DNA of 64,000 nt from Termitomyces sp. T153 (GCA_018296165.2 JACKQL020000007.1:372001-436000), one strand, 5' to 3'. Shown: positions 30,475-42,116, counted from the first letter of the stretch. The notes: generated by a model from the letters alone, not told the origin. Numbers and translations: made by a program.

Positions 30475-31627
30475 TGTCACAACCTGCTCCCAGAACTCTG
30501 GACCTCATTCCTAGCCACCTTGCTCCCCCAGAGTTCCTCCCAACATCCCCTCAAACTCCCCCAACCTTTGTTCACACACAGCACCCACTTCAGCTAACTC
30601 TGATGCTTCTTTGGCAAACCTTAATGGCCCTCTGGCTAGCTCCAACACATTCCCCACAGCCTTCAACCCTCCCCCTTCTTCTTCTGAGCCCCTAAAACCC
30701 TCCTCCACTGTTTCTGATGCCAGTGTATGTCACTGGTTTGTCACCCTAACTTACCCAACCAGCTCCAGAGCATCACAACAACCCCAGAGGCAGCCCATGC
30801 TTCCATCTAATCTCATCAGTATATCACTGCAGCCTGCCCACTGATCACAACCAACACCTGTTGACTCCACACAGCCCCAATGAGCCCCAACATCTGAACT
30901 GCTATCCCTGGAGCTGTCTTAGTAGTTAGTATATAAGTCATAGAGTAGTATCCTTTACTCTAGTCTTAATATTACCTACCATACCATGTTCTGATTGTTT
31001 GTCTCTCTGTATTTCATGTCTCTGGTTACATTTTCTCTTCTCTCAGTCTCCCAGTCTTATCTCAGTCTCCCAGTCTTGTCTCATCTCTATCTCCATTATC
31101 ATCTTGTTATCATTTTGTATCTCCACTTCAAGCAATTCTTGTTCTTGTCTCAATCTTACCTCAACTCCATCTTGTCTTGCTTGTTTATATTTCCTTTGTT
31201 GTGTCCAAGTCCCCTTCAACTCTAATGCCATTACAAATTCCACACTTACAATCATGACCTCCCAAACATTCATAACCAACTCTGGACCTTGTTATTTGCT
31301 CAGCTCCAAAACTCATCAACATCCATTGATCCCCCATCAAACTCTGGCCCTGCTCCCATCACTTGCATAGCCTCCATTTGCTCTGCATCATTGATACTTG
31401 CCCTGGACTTGTACCTGGAACTTCCCCAAGCCTGACCTTTCCTCATACCTTGTCTTAGACTTCCCTGGACCACTTCAGACTTGCTTGGACCACTCTCCTT
31501 GGCTTACCCACAAGTATCTGAAGTCCAGACCTCTCCAAAGCACTAAATTATCAGTGCAGGATATCATGTCTGCCTAATAAGGACCCACCCAGTTAAGCTG
31601 AGCCCCCATGGTCAGCAGAACCTGACA
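30475..31627 (+). repeat. 3' LTR of A2
   Basis: 1,153 bp, starting TGTCACAACCTGCTCCC and ending GCAGAACCTGACA. It is co-linear with the 5' LTR (8,906-10,061). TATATAAG is at 30,930-30,937, with AGTCTTAATATTA about 32 bp on. GATGC follows at 31,628-31,632. Confidence 0.92.
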
Positions 31628-31700
31628 GATGCTGAATAGACTTTGGATCTCCCTCTGCCAGTTGTATGATTGAGCCACAGCCTCCAGAGGTCACCCTTAC
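31628..31700 (+). repeat. Family C LTR, right part (continues from 8,905)
   Basis: GATGCTGAATAGACTTTGGATCTCC and CCACAGCCTCCAGAGGTCACC match the reverse complement of the C2 LTR (52,320-52,390). It continues the LTR interrupted at 8,905. The match is lost after CACCCTTACA. Confidence 0.75.
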
Positions 31701-32095
31701 ACCCTTCTGGTTCTACCTTCAGGTATAACCTAATAGAGGGCACTTGAGTGGCCTTAATAGCAATGCCTCCAGGACTAGCTGAAGCTGGCCAGATGGGAGT
31801 GGCTGCTGGCAACCCTCCTGGCATCACACCACTCTCTCTCCCTATGTCATCAGATGACATGGCAAGTTCCAAAGTCTCATGTAAAGAGCACTATAGAGTG
31901 CTCCATCAAACTCTGGTTGGTACTAGGCCCAAACACCTGACTTTTCATGATCACAATGGTACCCATTGAGGAAGGTAAATGTTAAAATTTTAATGTTCTA
32001 ATCATAACTCATGGTAGTGAACTTCTTTCCAGAAGTTCAGCTCTGCTTCACAAACAAGTCAATACTCATTTCACTTAAAAAAATGTGTCATTTCC
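31701..32095. other. Unassigned stretch
   Basis: No gene recognised. A 73-codon open frame (31,748-31,969, plus) has no family I know. CG-poor, probably old repeat DNA. Confidence 0.4.
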
Positions 32096-32330
32096 ATTAC
32101 AGGTCACACAGCTTATGGTTCACACCTTGTAAGTCAAAGCCAGTTGTGATTCTGTCTACAAAGTATGAAGTACGGTGCTGCCTTATATAAGTAAAGTAGA
32201 TACAGTTTTAAGGGTAGCATCATGTGATGCTATCAAATTAATATAAGTATAATAAATAATTATAGGTGTATACATGTACAATTACAATGAGTGAGTAATG
32301 AAAAGTCAGCTAGATGCTCTGTTACACATG
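32096..32330. repeat. Dispersed repeat, copy 1
   Basis: About 140-230 bp shared with 42,117-42,330: CAGCTTATGGTTCACAC, TGATTCTGTCTA, GGTGCTGCCTTAT, then a hairpin GGTAGCATCA-TG-TGATGCTATC (32,213-32,234) and an AT-rich tail. Class unknown. Confidence 0.7.
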
Positions 32331-32521
32331 CCTAGGGCATGGTTTTGCTCCATTGGTGATATTGCTGTGGGGTCAAAATTTCAAGTGAGTTGTGTGAAGT
32401 CAATGCCAGGAGTGGTGTGAGGGATGTAGTTGTTGGGGTTGAGAGGTGGTGGTGGGGTAGTCGGGGAGTTGTAGTATAGATGGACAGAAGTTGTGGCCAT
32501 ATAGTAGAGGCAATCAAACTT

Positions 32522-32916
32522 TGTCAAGACTCAATCAAAGAATGACAAGATAAGACATAATAAATTAGTTGAGATTTCGATGAGAACTTGAGCTTGAGGT
32601 GACTGAGAAAAACAAGTGTGGGCACAAGAGAAGAGAAACAACTGGTGTTGATTGCCTGGCTAACAGTATATGAATACAAGAGTTTAATATAGAATAGTAA
32701 GGAGAAGAGAATTAAGGGGTAAGTCATAAGAAAAGTCTAGGAAAAGTGTAGGTACATGAAATCTATATCATAGGAAAGGAGATGAATGACAAAACAATGA
32801 TGTAAGATAGAAGGGGGAAAGAGAAATAGAAACCTGGAATGGAGACATTGATGAGAGTTGGATTTGTCAAGTGGATTTCGGATAGGACTTGGTGAATTCA
32901 AGAGAGTTTCTTGACA
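32522..32916 (-). repeat. Possible LTR of an additional family
   Basis: Ends TGTCAAGACTC / TTTCTTGACA on plus form a TG...CA pair. On minus it is preceded by a purine-rich GATAGGAGGATTG, as a 3' LTR would be. The flanking 5-mers differ (AACTT, GTGTC). Only one copy is in the window, so this is weak. Confidence 0.35.
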
Positions 32917-33184
32917 GTGTCACAATCCTCCTATCAAAATTGAAGTCCTCAAAAATGAAGCCTGGAACTCCAGCATTGGAGTTTCCTTCAGGATGTGAAG
33001 CCCTTGAAGTTTCACAACCCAAGGACTGAGTGCCAGTGTTGGTAGTGTTACTTCCGGATAGAGTACCAGAGAAGGTAGCAAAAATGTCCTAGGATTGGAG
33101 GATTGAGAAGAAGAAGGCAGTGTCAAAGGCATTGTATTGAGCACAAAACAGAAGTTGTTAGATAGATAGATGAACATGTTTCAC
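32917..33184 (-). other. CG-poor sequence abutting the host gene promoter
   Basis: A minus-strand 85-codon frame (32,920-33,177) ends at the purine-rich tract before the possible LTR; it may be the 3' end of a decayed retroelement. CG dinucleotides begin abruptly at about 33,190. Confidence 0.35.
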
Positions 33185-33343
33185 TACTTACACGCCCCTA
33201 CCGTCGAGTAACAACTCTTAAAAAGGAAAACTCGATAGTATCTTATCTCCCACTGGGGCTAGCTGGCACGCACATAGCCACCTCAGATTTCCGACCACGT
33301 GGCGTTATCTCGAAAGTCATTCTTCAAGCCCTAGACCTGTTCA
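33185..33343 (+). promoter_or_regulatory. Promoter region of the Vip1-type gene
   Basis: Only about 160 bp of CG-containing DNA separates the repeat boundary from the ATG at 33,344. A pyrimidine-rich patch and CATAGCCACC occur; no clear TATA box. The upstream control region may have been cut by repeat insertion or lies within repeat DNA. Confidence 0.4.
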
Positions 33344-36300
33344 ATGTACCATAGAGACCGGCACTCCCGTTACCTCTATTCTCCAGAAAAGCCTTCCACG
33401 CGATCTAGTTCTACTCTAACGCGTTCATCATCGCCTTCATCGACTGGATCACATTCCGAACTATCTTCGACAACCCTTGATCTGGCTACAAAGTAGGCTA
33501 ATGAATACCTTTGTCAGAGAAACTTAGTGACCTTTGCTATCACTAACAGGAATGGCCGCCCACAGAAATCCATACTTCTTGGTGTTTGTGCGATGGACGT
33601 TAAGGCTCGGAGCAAAGCCATGAGGGAGATTTTGACGCGATTAGTAGAAAGAGCTCGGGGATCCATTGAAGTGAAAGTATTTGGTGATAAGGTCATCTTG
33701 GACGAAGGTCAGCATCAAGGGCAAACGCCATCATCCTTTTTTTTGCTTGACATGGTGTTGGACGTTGACATATCAATGGTCTTTGATCTCCCTCAGATGT
33801 GGAAAATTGGCCTCGTTGCGACGTCCTTATTTCTTTCTTTTCGACCGATTTTCCGCTTGACAAGGCCATTTCCTATGTCAAACTTCGCAAGCCTTTTTGT
33901 ATCAACGATCTCACACCCCAAGCCCTCCTCTGGGATCGCCGACTCGTTGGTGCTGTTCTAGACCATCTCCAGATACCAGGACCAAAGCGAATAGAGGTTT
34001 CGAGAGATGGTGGCCCAAAACTTGACAGCGAGCTCGTAGAACTCATGAAGCACAGATTAGGCATAGTTCTTGGAAGAGTTCGTGTTACACCGGAAGTTAT
34101 TCTCCGAGAGGATGGCGATGCCATTATAGTCGATGGCAAGGTTATGGAAAAGCCTTTCGTTGAAAAACCTGTCAGCGGCGAGGATCACAATGTCTATATC
34201 TATTTCCGTGGTGGTGGAGGCCGTCGACTCTTTCGGAAGGTGTGTCTGGATTCACATCATGAATCTACCTTCTCAACTCCCATTAGGTAGGGAATAAATC
34301 AAGTGAACTCGACACCACTTTGAACGAACCCAGGACGGATGGCTCATATATTTACGAGGAATTCATTGATGTTGATAACTCAGAAGACATCAAAGTCTAC
34401 ACCGTGGGCAGAGAGTACACTCATGCAGAGACACGCAAATCTCCAGTCGTTGATGGCCTTGTCAGAAGAAATACAGATGGGAAAGAAATTCGGTTCGCTC
34501 ACGAGCCACTCTAATATTTCTTTCGGATTGATTTTTACCAGTTTTATCACGAGGCTGACTGAAGAAGAGAAAGGATGGGCGGACAAAATCTGCGAAGGTT
34601 TTGGTCAGCGTGTTTGTGGCTTTGATATGTTGCGTTGCGATAATGGCCAACGCAGTCATGTTATCGATGTAAATGGATGGAGTTTTGTAAAAGGGAATGA
34701 TTCATACTATGGTACGTCTCTGCACATTGTCACTAGTCTCCTACACGATGTTTATTTTGCTTCAGACAAAGCAGCTGATATTCTTGTTGCTTTATGTATG
34801 AGACATGCGACATCTATCGAACGGCCCCTTCCAACGGCAAATACACCCCCGCAGGAGTCTTCAACGTGGCTGCTGAAAGCCAATGTAACAGTTTTTCGTC
34901 ATGCGGACCGCACTCCGAAGGTACGATAAGCTTTTTAATTACTACTGGACGCGTCTTCCCGAAACTGTTCTAGCAAAAACTCAAGTTCAACTTTCCTGTC
35001 GGTGAAAGTTGGACCGAGCCTTTTGTTACCCTTCTCAATGGTGAAACTGAGGAAATAATTCTCCGCGATAAGGAGCAGTTGACCCTTATCGCGGCTGCCG
35101 TCGCGAAGGCCAAGAATCTCGGGGCAGATGGAGAGGAACTCGCCAAACTAACGCAACTGAATACTGCCCTCTTCAGCAAGATCGATTTTCCTGGAACTAA
35201 GGCGCAGCTGAAACCAGTCTACTCGAAGCGTCATGCTCGTCAGCCCAGAAGACTTATCAAGCTTACGCTTGTCTTCAAATGGGGAGGCGAGGTCAGTCTC
35301 TTTCTCCTTCACCTTTGTATTGAAATGTCATTGACCACACTTCTCAAGTTTACTCATTCTGCGAGATATCAATCACGAGACCTGGGAGAAAACCTCAAGA
35401 AGGACATCACTATCATGAGTGAGTTTTGATCAACTCATGCCCGAAGCCACACTGACATGTTGCAACAAAGACCGGGAGGTCCTCCAGAATGTCAAGGTAG
35501 GCCTATGAATAATGTATATATCACAAATATCTTCAAAACTGTCCAGATATTCACATCCTCCGAGCGCCGCGTTATTGCGTCTGCAGAAGTTTTTGCTGCA
35601 GCTCTACTGGCGCAGCATCCAAGCTATACGTCACCATCTTCAACAGCTGTTCCAAAATCTGCGACAGATGGTGACATTACCTTCATGAACAAGAACTTGA
35701 CAGCTCAACAGTGTTCGTCCAACCAAACTCCTCTTAGGCTTATAGTCAGAAAGGACCTTCTCGATGACTCCAACGCTGCTAAAGATCTCATGGATGATGT
35801 CAAAAAGCGCCTTAAAATCCTGCTGCGGCCCGGCGAGCCGGAAAAACGGCCCGAGTTGACATGGCCCAAAAGCATGAAAAAGGAGCCAGTCGAGGTCGTA
35901 AAGGTGTGTCGGGTCTTACAGATGAACTGTTTTGTTGTTGAGTGTCTTCACGTACGTAGGAAGTAATTGAGCTGCTAGGCTCATTTCGGGATATCATGCG
36001 CCGGAATTTCGAAACTCTGGATGTAGAAAAAATCCAAGAGCGATGGTGCCGTTCTCTACCTTTTAGCCCCTGACCATCGGTTAAACTTCATCATAGGTGT
36101 TGTGGTGATGAGCCATGGCTATTTCGCGAAAGGTGGGAAAAGCTTTTCGAGGATTTTTGTGATGTCGAACAGAAGAAATTCGACCCATCTCGTGTAAGCA
36201 AGATATCGTATTGTTTTAACCAAAGCTAGATACTGATGGCCAATCAGGTCTCAGAGCTTTATGATACGATCAAGTACTGCGCTCTTCATCACCGAACCTT

Positions 36301-37180
36301 TTTGTTCGCTATCTTCGATGAACACACCCGAAATGATTCAGTCCATCCTCCCCATGACCGCAAACTCCACGAACTTTACGGACGTGCCAAAGCGTTATTT
36401 GACCTTGTAGCCCCCCAAGAGTACGGCATCGACCCTGACGAAAAGTAAGTTGAGTTGACTATGGCTAATCTCTAGTTGATCTTTCTTCCTCTTAGGGAAG
36501 AGATCGGTGTCTTGACATCACTACCTCTCTTGCGTAACGTGGTTCAAGACTTAGAAGCTGCTCGCAACAATGGCGAGAGTTCTCTCACCCTATATTTCAC
36601 TAAAGAGAGTCACATCCACACCCTTGTAAACCTTGTATTGCTGTCTGGTCTTCCAATTGCCAATCGCCGCATTCCTGAACTTGACTATTGTGTCAGTGGA
36701 TCCTTTGATAAGCGTCTTCTTGAAACCTTGATATATCGACGCTCTTCATAACAGTCACACATCACTTTCGAGCTCTACGAACGAAATCACGGACGAGGAA
36801 AATCTGACAAGGAATATTCCATTAGACTTTCTCTCAGTGAAGGAGCACATTCGTCTAATGTCCTCGACTCCACATTGGATGCTCGTCACGCTCTCAATGT
36901 ACAACCTCGAAGGTGAGATCAATGCGATAATCTCATTCTATTGCTGACAAGCGGTCTTCTCACAGAAAACTCACACAACACCTGCCTTATAGTCTGGTTA
37001 TTGAAAAACTGTCGAAGCACTTTGACCGACGCGATGATGTGCGCATGCTTTGTTACTGCCTCCGTTTCACTCTTTATTGTTCTTTCCCATGTTCAGCAGG
37101 ATGAAGAGACAGACACGCCGTTCGAGACGATCGAAACGAGACCTACACCAAACGACACCAGTGGCAGTGAAGATACTTGA
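33344..37180 (+). CDS. VIP1: Inositol hexakisphosphate / diphosphoinositol-pentakisphosphate kinase (PPIP5K, Vip1/Asp1 family)
   Basis: Makes 1-diphosphoinositol phosphates (IP7/IP8) from IP6/5-IP7; the C-terminal half is a histidine-acid-phosphatase-like domain. Exons by homology and GT/AG: 33344-33492, 33550-33707, 33797-34239, 34287-34492, 34542-34711, 34766-34920, 34974-35291, 35349-35418, 35471-35496, 35547-35903, 35960-36045, 36097-36193, 36248-36444, 36496-36691, 36755-36912, 36966-37038, 37100-37180; about 979 aa, all junctions in frame. Kinase half: [92 protein letters not shown] and [11 protein letters not shown]. Phosphatase half: RHADRTPK (residues about 420-427), [42 protein letters not shown] Ser/Thr-rich N-terminus precedes the kinase. 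The last intron is uncertain: reading through gives a stop at 37,104 and about 974 aa; splicing gives an acidic tail. Looks intact; shorter than animal PPIP5Ks, similar to fungal Asp1. Confidence 0.93.
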
Positions 37181-37640
37181 TATCCTAGGATCAAAGAGAC
37201 TCCACTCGGTAATTATCTACCGCTCATGAGGGTCTTAATCACTTATCCACGCGTTCCTGTAAATTGCTTTAGCCACAAGACTGATCGGCTGGAGTCCACA
37301 CCGATTTGGCACTTGTACGGCATGACGAATCTTCCAAGCGGGAAATGGACAAAGCTGACATCCTTGTTCTGCAGGAAATGTCGAGATGAACACGGAGCTT
37401 GAGGGGGGCATCTCACAAGTTATGCGACCACATGTATGTAGTACGGGCCTCGCTGTTCATGCGTGGACCTTGCTGAACAATTTACTACTCCACTGTGAAC
37501 ATGCCATTGTAATGTACGTGGATGATCTAAGTAGCTGTCATCTCGTAGCCAGGTCCACCTTTGCTTTCCAATGGGTAGTAAGAACCAAGGCCTTGTGTCA
37601 AGGGTCTAAGGCGTTTGAAATAAGTGCCCAGTGATGGAAG
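37181..37640. other. 3' flank of the host gene
   Basis: CG-containing until about 37,470, then CG-poor. Presumably 3' UTR and terminator of the Vip1 gene. A short frame FCRKCRDEHG near 37,370 hints at a fragment of another gene but is too short to name. Confidence 0.35.
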
Positions 37641-37798
37641 CTCTAATTGCAGTACAACCATATCAATAATTAGTATGGGTGTTGTTGGCTCTAATGGTGA
37701 AAGCTGACAACTCAAACACCAAGGGCTAGTGGAACCTGACCACAGTGCATTACAGCTTAAAAAAGGCACATATCTGAATCAACTATATGATCCAGATG

Positions 37799-37993
37799 CA
37801 CTGCTGGCACTTTTCCACTGGAAAAAAGAAAAAAGAAACCTGTTATATCATTTCTTTGACACAATTTTCCTTTGGAAAAAGGCTTTCCTCATTGTTTAGA
37901 GCCTTTTTCCATTGGGAATACCCTGTTTGGAAATGGCATAACAGGTTTCTTTTTCAGTATTTCTTCAGGAAACACTATTAGCTGCCAGCAGTG
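37799..37993. mobile_element. Fold-back element (MITE-like), 195 bp
   Basis: Terminal inverted repeats CACTGCTGGCA / TGCCAGCAGTG. Inner arms pair as well: AAGAAACCTGTTATATCATTT with AAATGGCATAACAGGTTTCTT, and TTGGAAAAAGGCT with AGCCTTTTTCCATTGG. Almost the whole unit folds into one hairpin. No coding capacity and no clear target duplication. Confidence 0.7.
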
Positions 37994-38396
37994 ATACCTG
38001 CTTCTATATATACAGTTCTGTGGACAATTGAAGTTAAACTGCTGTAAACTGCAGGCTTACACCCTCCCATTGTGTCAGCATTGGACAAGACATGACTGGG
38101 TATGACATGAAAAAGAGAGATGTATGTGCACCTGGTTGAACCCACAGTTTAAGGTCTAACAGAGCACCCAACAGATGGAACTCAAAATTGTCACCATGCA
38201 ACAGCACTACCAACCTTGACACCATTATCTCCTTGACATCCCCTTCTATTGACCCTGGCATTTTGGCTCTCATTGTCACTGTATATTGGCCCTGGCTCTT
38301 TGGCCCCCATTGTTCTGTATATACATATATATGACCTCATACCATACTGCACCCTCAGCTAATTATATGTCAAACTGATTTGTTTTGATCTATACA

Positions 38397-39053
38397 TGTC
38401 ATAACCCAATCATTTTTCCCAAGTCTCCATCTCAGCCTCTATTCAGTCCAGACATGTTTCAGATGGCCACATGTCCCAGATCACTTCCATTTCCAAGATC
38501 ACTCCCCTGTCTTGGACTGCACCCACTGTCTCTGATCACATTCTTGATCACATCCACTGTTTTTGATCACATCCCTGATCACACTCACTGTCTCTGATTA
38601 CACCCACTGTCTCTGATTACACCCACTGTCTCTGATTACACCCACTGTCTCTGATTACATCCACTGTCTCTGATTACATTCCTGATCACATCCACTGACT
38701 CTGATCACCCACTATCTCTGATCACACCCAGTGTCTGTCTAAGACCTTCCCTATCTTAGACATTCCTGCCCTTGGCCTCTCCCTATCTTAGATCTATCTG
38801 AGACCATGTCTTGGCTTCTCCTTTATGTAGTAGCCTACTTGTATATAAGTTCTCATACTCTGTAGCTACCACCTCAGCCTTGACATTACCTGGTATCTTG
38901 TTTGAGTTATGTTGTTATCTGATCTGCTCTCAATTCATTATTTGCTCTGATTTCTTGGTTTCTTTCCCTATTTATATACTTGCTGTTGGCATCACCTCCC
39001 CAAGGTGGTTTTGGCTCCTATAAGAGTCCTCCTCCAGGACTGTAGTCCTGACA
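38397..39053 (+). mobile_element. Solo LTR of family E
   Basis: 657 bp, TGTCATAACCC...GTAGTCCTGACA, with exact 5-bp duplication ATACA at 38,392-38,396 and 39,054-39,058. It contains a diverged array of about 20-bp units (CACCCACTGTCTCTGATTA) at 38,500-38,735 and the conserved end GGTGGTTTTGGCTCCTATAA. Confidence 0.9.
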
Positions 39054-39058
39054 ATACA

Positions 39059-39709
39059 CTGCACTGACCTGATTTGTTTAGTTTTATATCCATGTATACA
39101 TCAGATACAGTAGCTTCTCAGTCAATTCTACATTGAACTGAGGTTTTACATATCAGTCTCATGGTCAGGTTTCTGATAAGTTATGGGATACTGCTGCCAA
39201 ACTCTCTGAAGTCAGGAAGCCTACCATACACTGTCATACTTATCACACCTTGGGTCCTGATGTAATGCCAATCTAAGCTATGGCCACTAGGGCTTGGGTA
39301 TTTTACATTATAATTATTTACCCATTATTACTACTATTGTATTGCAATGCTATCATCACATTAGATAATCATCATCTTTTGTATTAACACTATGTACAGT
39401 AATCCTACAACCTGGAATAATTCTGTCCTGTGTGAATCCAAGGATACCAATTTGTAATCAAGTCACATTTTTCTGAAGTACCCAGTGTTGATAATTGTAT
39501 TGAACTCCAAGAAACCTGAGTTTGTCAATCAAAGCTAATCAGCTGAACTGGCTTTTGATCTAAAACCACCACCTGCTCACCATGGGAACTTGAGTTAAAA
39601 ACACTTGAGGAGACACAGAAGCAGAAGAAGGCCATAGAACAGAAGTATATGTACTCTATTCAATTGTGCTACCATTTCTAAAGACTACTGTATCAACCAT
39701 CAAAAGAAA
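39059..39709. other. No gene seen
   Basis: CG-poor, AT-rich sequence with stops in all frames. No recognisable repeat partner within the window. Confidence 0.5.
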
Positions 39710-40700
39710 TGTCAATGACCAGTTCCCAGGTCACCTCACCTCCCTGGAGCACTCCCCAACCTTCCCCCAACTCACTCCAACCTTTGTTGATCCACAGCAC
39801 CTGCCCTGGCTAACTCTAATGCTTCCTTGGCAAACCCCAACAACCTCCTGGCAAACCCCAACACACCCCCTGTGAGCCTTCTCAGCTCCCCCTCTCACTT
39901 ATGAGGCCTCTGCACCTCTCCGACACTCCTCCTGGCCCAGACATACACCACTCAACCACCTCTGCAACCTACATGACCACTCTGGAGTTCCCTGATGACT
40001 GCAGGACAGACTGCATTCCCATCAGAATATCACTGTGGCCTGCCCCCTGATCAGAACCAACACCTGTCCACCCTACAGGGCTCTGACAAGCCCTGCCATC
40101 ACAACCTCAACCCCCAGAGAAGGTCCAGTAGTCAGTATATAAAGATGTAGAGTAGCATTTGTTACCTTAGTCTTGATATTACATTAACTGGTTACTTGTG
40201 TCTTGTGTTTCTTTCTGTCTTGTCTCCATTCTGTTTTTAGTCTTGAATCTATTTCTTTTCTCCATTCCATCTTGTCTTGCCTTTGTCTCATCTTGCCTGT
40301 CTCTGTTCCTTTATTTTCCCTAAGTTTCTTTCATCTCTGATGCCATTACAAACTCTGGACACATGCTACAACATTCTGACAACAACTCCAGACCTTGCCC
40401 TATGCTTGGCCCTGGAACCCATTAGTTGTGATTGATCCCCCATTAAACTCTGGCTCTGCTCCCATCACTCACAAAGCCTCCACTTACTCTGCAGTCCATT
40501 TACATGCCTACAAACCTGTTCCTGATGCCTGCCCAAGCCCAATGTTTAATATACCTGGTCTTAGACTTCCCAGGACCACTCTGGACTTGCTCAGACCACA
40601 CCCACTCTGGAGCACTAGGTTATAAGCACAGGACATCACATCTGCCTAGTAAGGACTTGCCCAGTGTAGCTGAGCCCCCCATAATCAGCAGAACCTGACA
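39710..40700 (+). repeat. Family A LTR
   Basis: TGTCAATGACCAGTTCCC...GCAGAACCTGACA, 991 bp, with TATATAAAG near 40,136 and TAGTCTTGATATTA about 30 bp on. The flanking 5-mers (AGAAA, CAACC) do not match, and no internal family A sequence follows, so one end has been rearranged. Confidence 0.85.
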
Positions 40701-42116
40701 CAACCTGGCAAAAAAGAAGGGGCTGACACACAAACCTGGAAACACCATGCAGGGTATCACAACTAGAAGGAGCACAAACAAAGAACAAGACATGAGGATA
40801 CAAACAGCTGAGGAAGCCAGGGTGTGGCTATACAACACTGTTGCTCCCTACAGTATGTACATGGCATGGTTTATAGACACCTGTAAGCTACTCTGGCCCA
40901 AGACCTTTTCAAGTCTGCCAGTTATGCTCTATAGCCACCTCACTACAGTTTGATGCTGTCAGAGTTCATACTGGCCCTCACTTCTAAATTCCATACTATC
41001 TGCCATTAACATGCCATCCCTACTAATACCTGTCTTTGCACTCCACATGGCTGACTGGCTCAGCTCACCTGCCCAGCAGAGGTCACAACTCCCCTCCCTG
41101 ATCCCAGACCCTACACTTTATTTGGCACAGTGCATGTACTATAAGGGGTGGAATGCTCCATGGGTAAACCTGGCAAGAGCAGGCAGACACAAGTGACAAG
41201 CATGAGTCAAAGGAGCACAAAGGCAGTCAAGAGTTGGGCAAGGGGCAAGTGCAGCAAGCCAGGCATAAATAGCAACACTGTGATTTTTACAGTTGGTTCA
41301 AGGTGTAGACCAGGAGAACTGCTATTGTTTGGTCAGAGGATATTCTATCCTGCTGACTTATATTTACATCCATGGCTATGCTATGACTAATGCTATATGT
41401 GATAAGTGGCCCAGGTATGCTAAGCAGTAATGACTAACAATATGTCAAAAGGGGAAATAGGGTCCAATGACTACAAAGGGCTGACTACTTCCATCTAGAG
41501 GGTGCAGGGACTTGGTGGCCAGTTGGTCAGTAACACTAGAGATGATGTTGTCCCTATAACTAGAGTTGGTATTGCCTATCAGGACTACCTGACAGGGTCA
41601 TCCTCTTACATGTGCCTCCCCAACCTTGGCATCTTGACCTCACTTGACCAGGAGTTGGCCCATCTCAGCTGGATCAATCTCCTGACATTTCATTCAAGAT
41701 ATTTGCAGAATTTATCAATCATAAATTCAGTTCTAACATTGTGGTGGCTTCAGTTGTAACAATCTTATTCACCTTGACAAATAATCCTGATCTGTTGAAT
41801 CTGCATCCAAGACAACAGATTCAAAGGAGTTAAAATAGAAAGAAAACTGATATCACAGGATGAATGAATGCATTGGTTTGTGCATTACAAAAGCATCTAG
41901 GATCAAAGGCTGCTGAATGCCTTCTTCAGCCAGATGAGGCAGAGAAGTATAAAAATCAGAGTCTAAGAGCACAAATGTGATTTCACTCAAATTGGATGCA
42001 TTCATAATGCTATTAAATTTGAATCCCATTGACTCCAAAGGAAACTGCAAAAAGAAGTGTTATCCTATTGATGATTCACTTAATCAACCAGCAATTTTGA
42101 TATATGTAATGTTTCC
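40701..42116. other. No recognised gene
   Basis: Short frames only (for example 68 codons at 40,747-40,953 and 85 codons at 41,502-41,759), none of a family I can name. Probably decayed transposon DNA. Confidence 0.4.

Larger units (their letters stand above)
8906..31627 (+). mobile_element. Family A Ty3/Gypsy element A2, with nested insertions
   Basis: A complete but decayed LTR element. The 5' LTR is 8,906-10,061, gag starts near 10,092, pol relics follow, an antisense Zn2Cys6-like ORF occupies 28,500-30,256, the polypurine tract is 30,461-30,474 and the 3' LTR is 30,475-31,627. The 5-bp flanks are identical: GATGC at 8,901-8,905 and at 31,628-31,632. The flanking DNA on both sides is one family C LTR. 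It is interrupted by A1 (11,666-24,205) and by an LTR B (25,334-26,762). Removing these leaves about 8.7 kb. Confidence 0.88.

Noticed and set aside
31748..31969. 73-codon open frame as a small gene
   Set aside because: No family recognised, CG-poor surroundings of decayed repeats, and no promoter or conserved neighbour.
34339..34929. 196-codon open frame in the Vip1 region as a separate gene
   Set aside because: It reads through two introns and partly out of frame; the spliced model explains the conserved protein.
36941..37180. 79-codon frame as an independent gene after the Vip1 gene
   Set aside because: Its last 27 codons fit as the final exon of the Vip1-type gene; the rest overlaps coding exon 16 in another frame.
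38397..39053. Satellite DNA or centromeric array
   Set aside because: The repeats are confined to one solo LTR with ATACA duplications.
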